Part shown: piece after piece, positions 63,889 to 64,000 of the stretch
Layout of the letters: the number at the start of each line of letters is the position of its first letter
Position numbering within the stretch: the first letter of the stretch is position 1
Origin: Yeosuana aquiaggeris
Lineage (GTDB): Bacteria > Bacteroidota > Bacteroidia > Flavobacteriales > Flavobacteriaceae
Direction of reading: 5' to 3'
Assembly: GCF_044003965.1 (NCBI RefSeq)
Contig: NZ_JBAWKC010000001.1
Coordinates: 62,001 to 126,000, forward strand
Length of the DNA: 64,000 nt
Translations under genes and position numbers: made by a program
The notes under the pieces: model-generated
Database searches by the model: none
The model's input: only the letters and a program-made list of their open reading frames with translations
Told to the model about the DNA's origin: nothing

Positions 63889-64000
63889 CATTAAAACCTA
63901 ACCTTTTAATTTATTTTGTTATGACACATTACTTTTTAAGTTATACATTATAACATTCAAGGGTAGGTTTTGTATGTTGGTTTATTTTAATAAATCTTGT

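Larger units (their letters stand above)
63488..64000. other. Regulatory region and right edge of window
   Basis: This 513-bp stretch holds the PUL promoter with a -7-like box and five GTAAC/GTTAC half-sites (63,537-63,651), then a short peptide frame at 63,808-63,888. AAAACCTA (63,893-63,900) and TAGGTTTT (63,964-63,971) could pair. No complete gene of normal size is visible. Confidence 0.55.

Overview
The window looks like a chromosomal segment of a member of the Bacteroidota, most likely a marine Flavobacteriaceae. Supporting signs are low GC, many promoters with the Bacteroidota -7 element TAnnTTTG, a SusC/SusD pair, type IX secretion (T9SS) C-terminal domains, a hybrid two-component regulator, and a flavobacterial acpP-fabF-rnc-IPExxxVDY-pyk cluster. 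No transposase, integrase, tRNA, rRNA or CRISPR array was seen.

Positions 1-32,100 hold ordinary chromosomal genes: a DUF4382 lipoprotein, an SDR dehydrogenase, an AlbA_2 protein, an ALDH7-type dehydrogenase, a broken-looking ABM-family gene, a four-gene minus cluster (Rossmann oxidoreductase, CYTH, YCII lipoprotein, EEP phosphatase), dinB, the pyk-to-acpP cluster, purN with RNase HI, a Tat-type Gfo/Idh oxidoreductase with a DUF5009 membrane protein, a PfkB kinase with purF, sod, and a split AddA/AddB-like helicase-nuclease pair enclosing kbl and an OmpA protein. Between purF and sod lie two tandem copies of an apparent small RNA gene, each with its own promoter and terminator.

Positions 32,400-63,500 form one polysaccharide utilization locus (PUL). 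It encodes SusC/SusD, four intact S1 sulfatases plus one truncated sulfatase, two GH110-type beta-helix enzymes, three more beta-helix proteins sharing an Asp-Asp motif with them, a SASA-family esterase, an unclassified TIM-barrel-like hydrolase, a T9SS beta-solenoid protein, a small secreted helical protein and a hybrid two-component system (HTCS). The content points to a sulfated, alpha-galactose-containing, acylated glycan (for example a carrageenan-like red algal galactan), but the exact substrate cannot be read from sequence. A likely division of labour is that T9SS proteins and lipoprotein sulfatases act outside or at the cell surface, SusCD imports, and GH110 enzymes and other sulfatases finish degradation in the periplasm, where the HTCS sensor detects a product.

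The most interesting regulatory observation is a repeated operator-like element. Direct repeats of GTTAC exactly 21 bp apart lie upstream of the three minus-strand PUL transcription units (starts at 39,769, 47,498 and 63,487), each 32-33 bp from a -7-like element. A weaker copy precedes the HTCS gene, and a second, oppositely oriented pair lies at 63,626-63,651. The 21-bp spacing fits an AraC-type DNA-binding domain such as that of the HTCS at 41,698-45,660.
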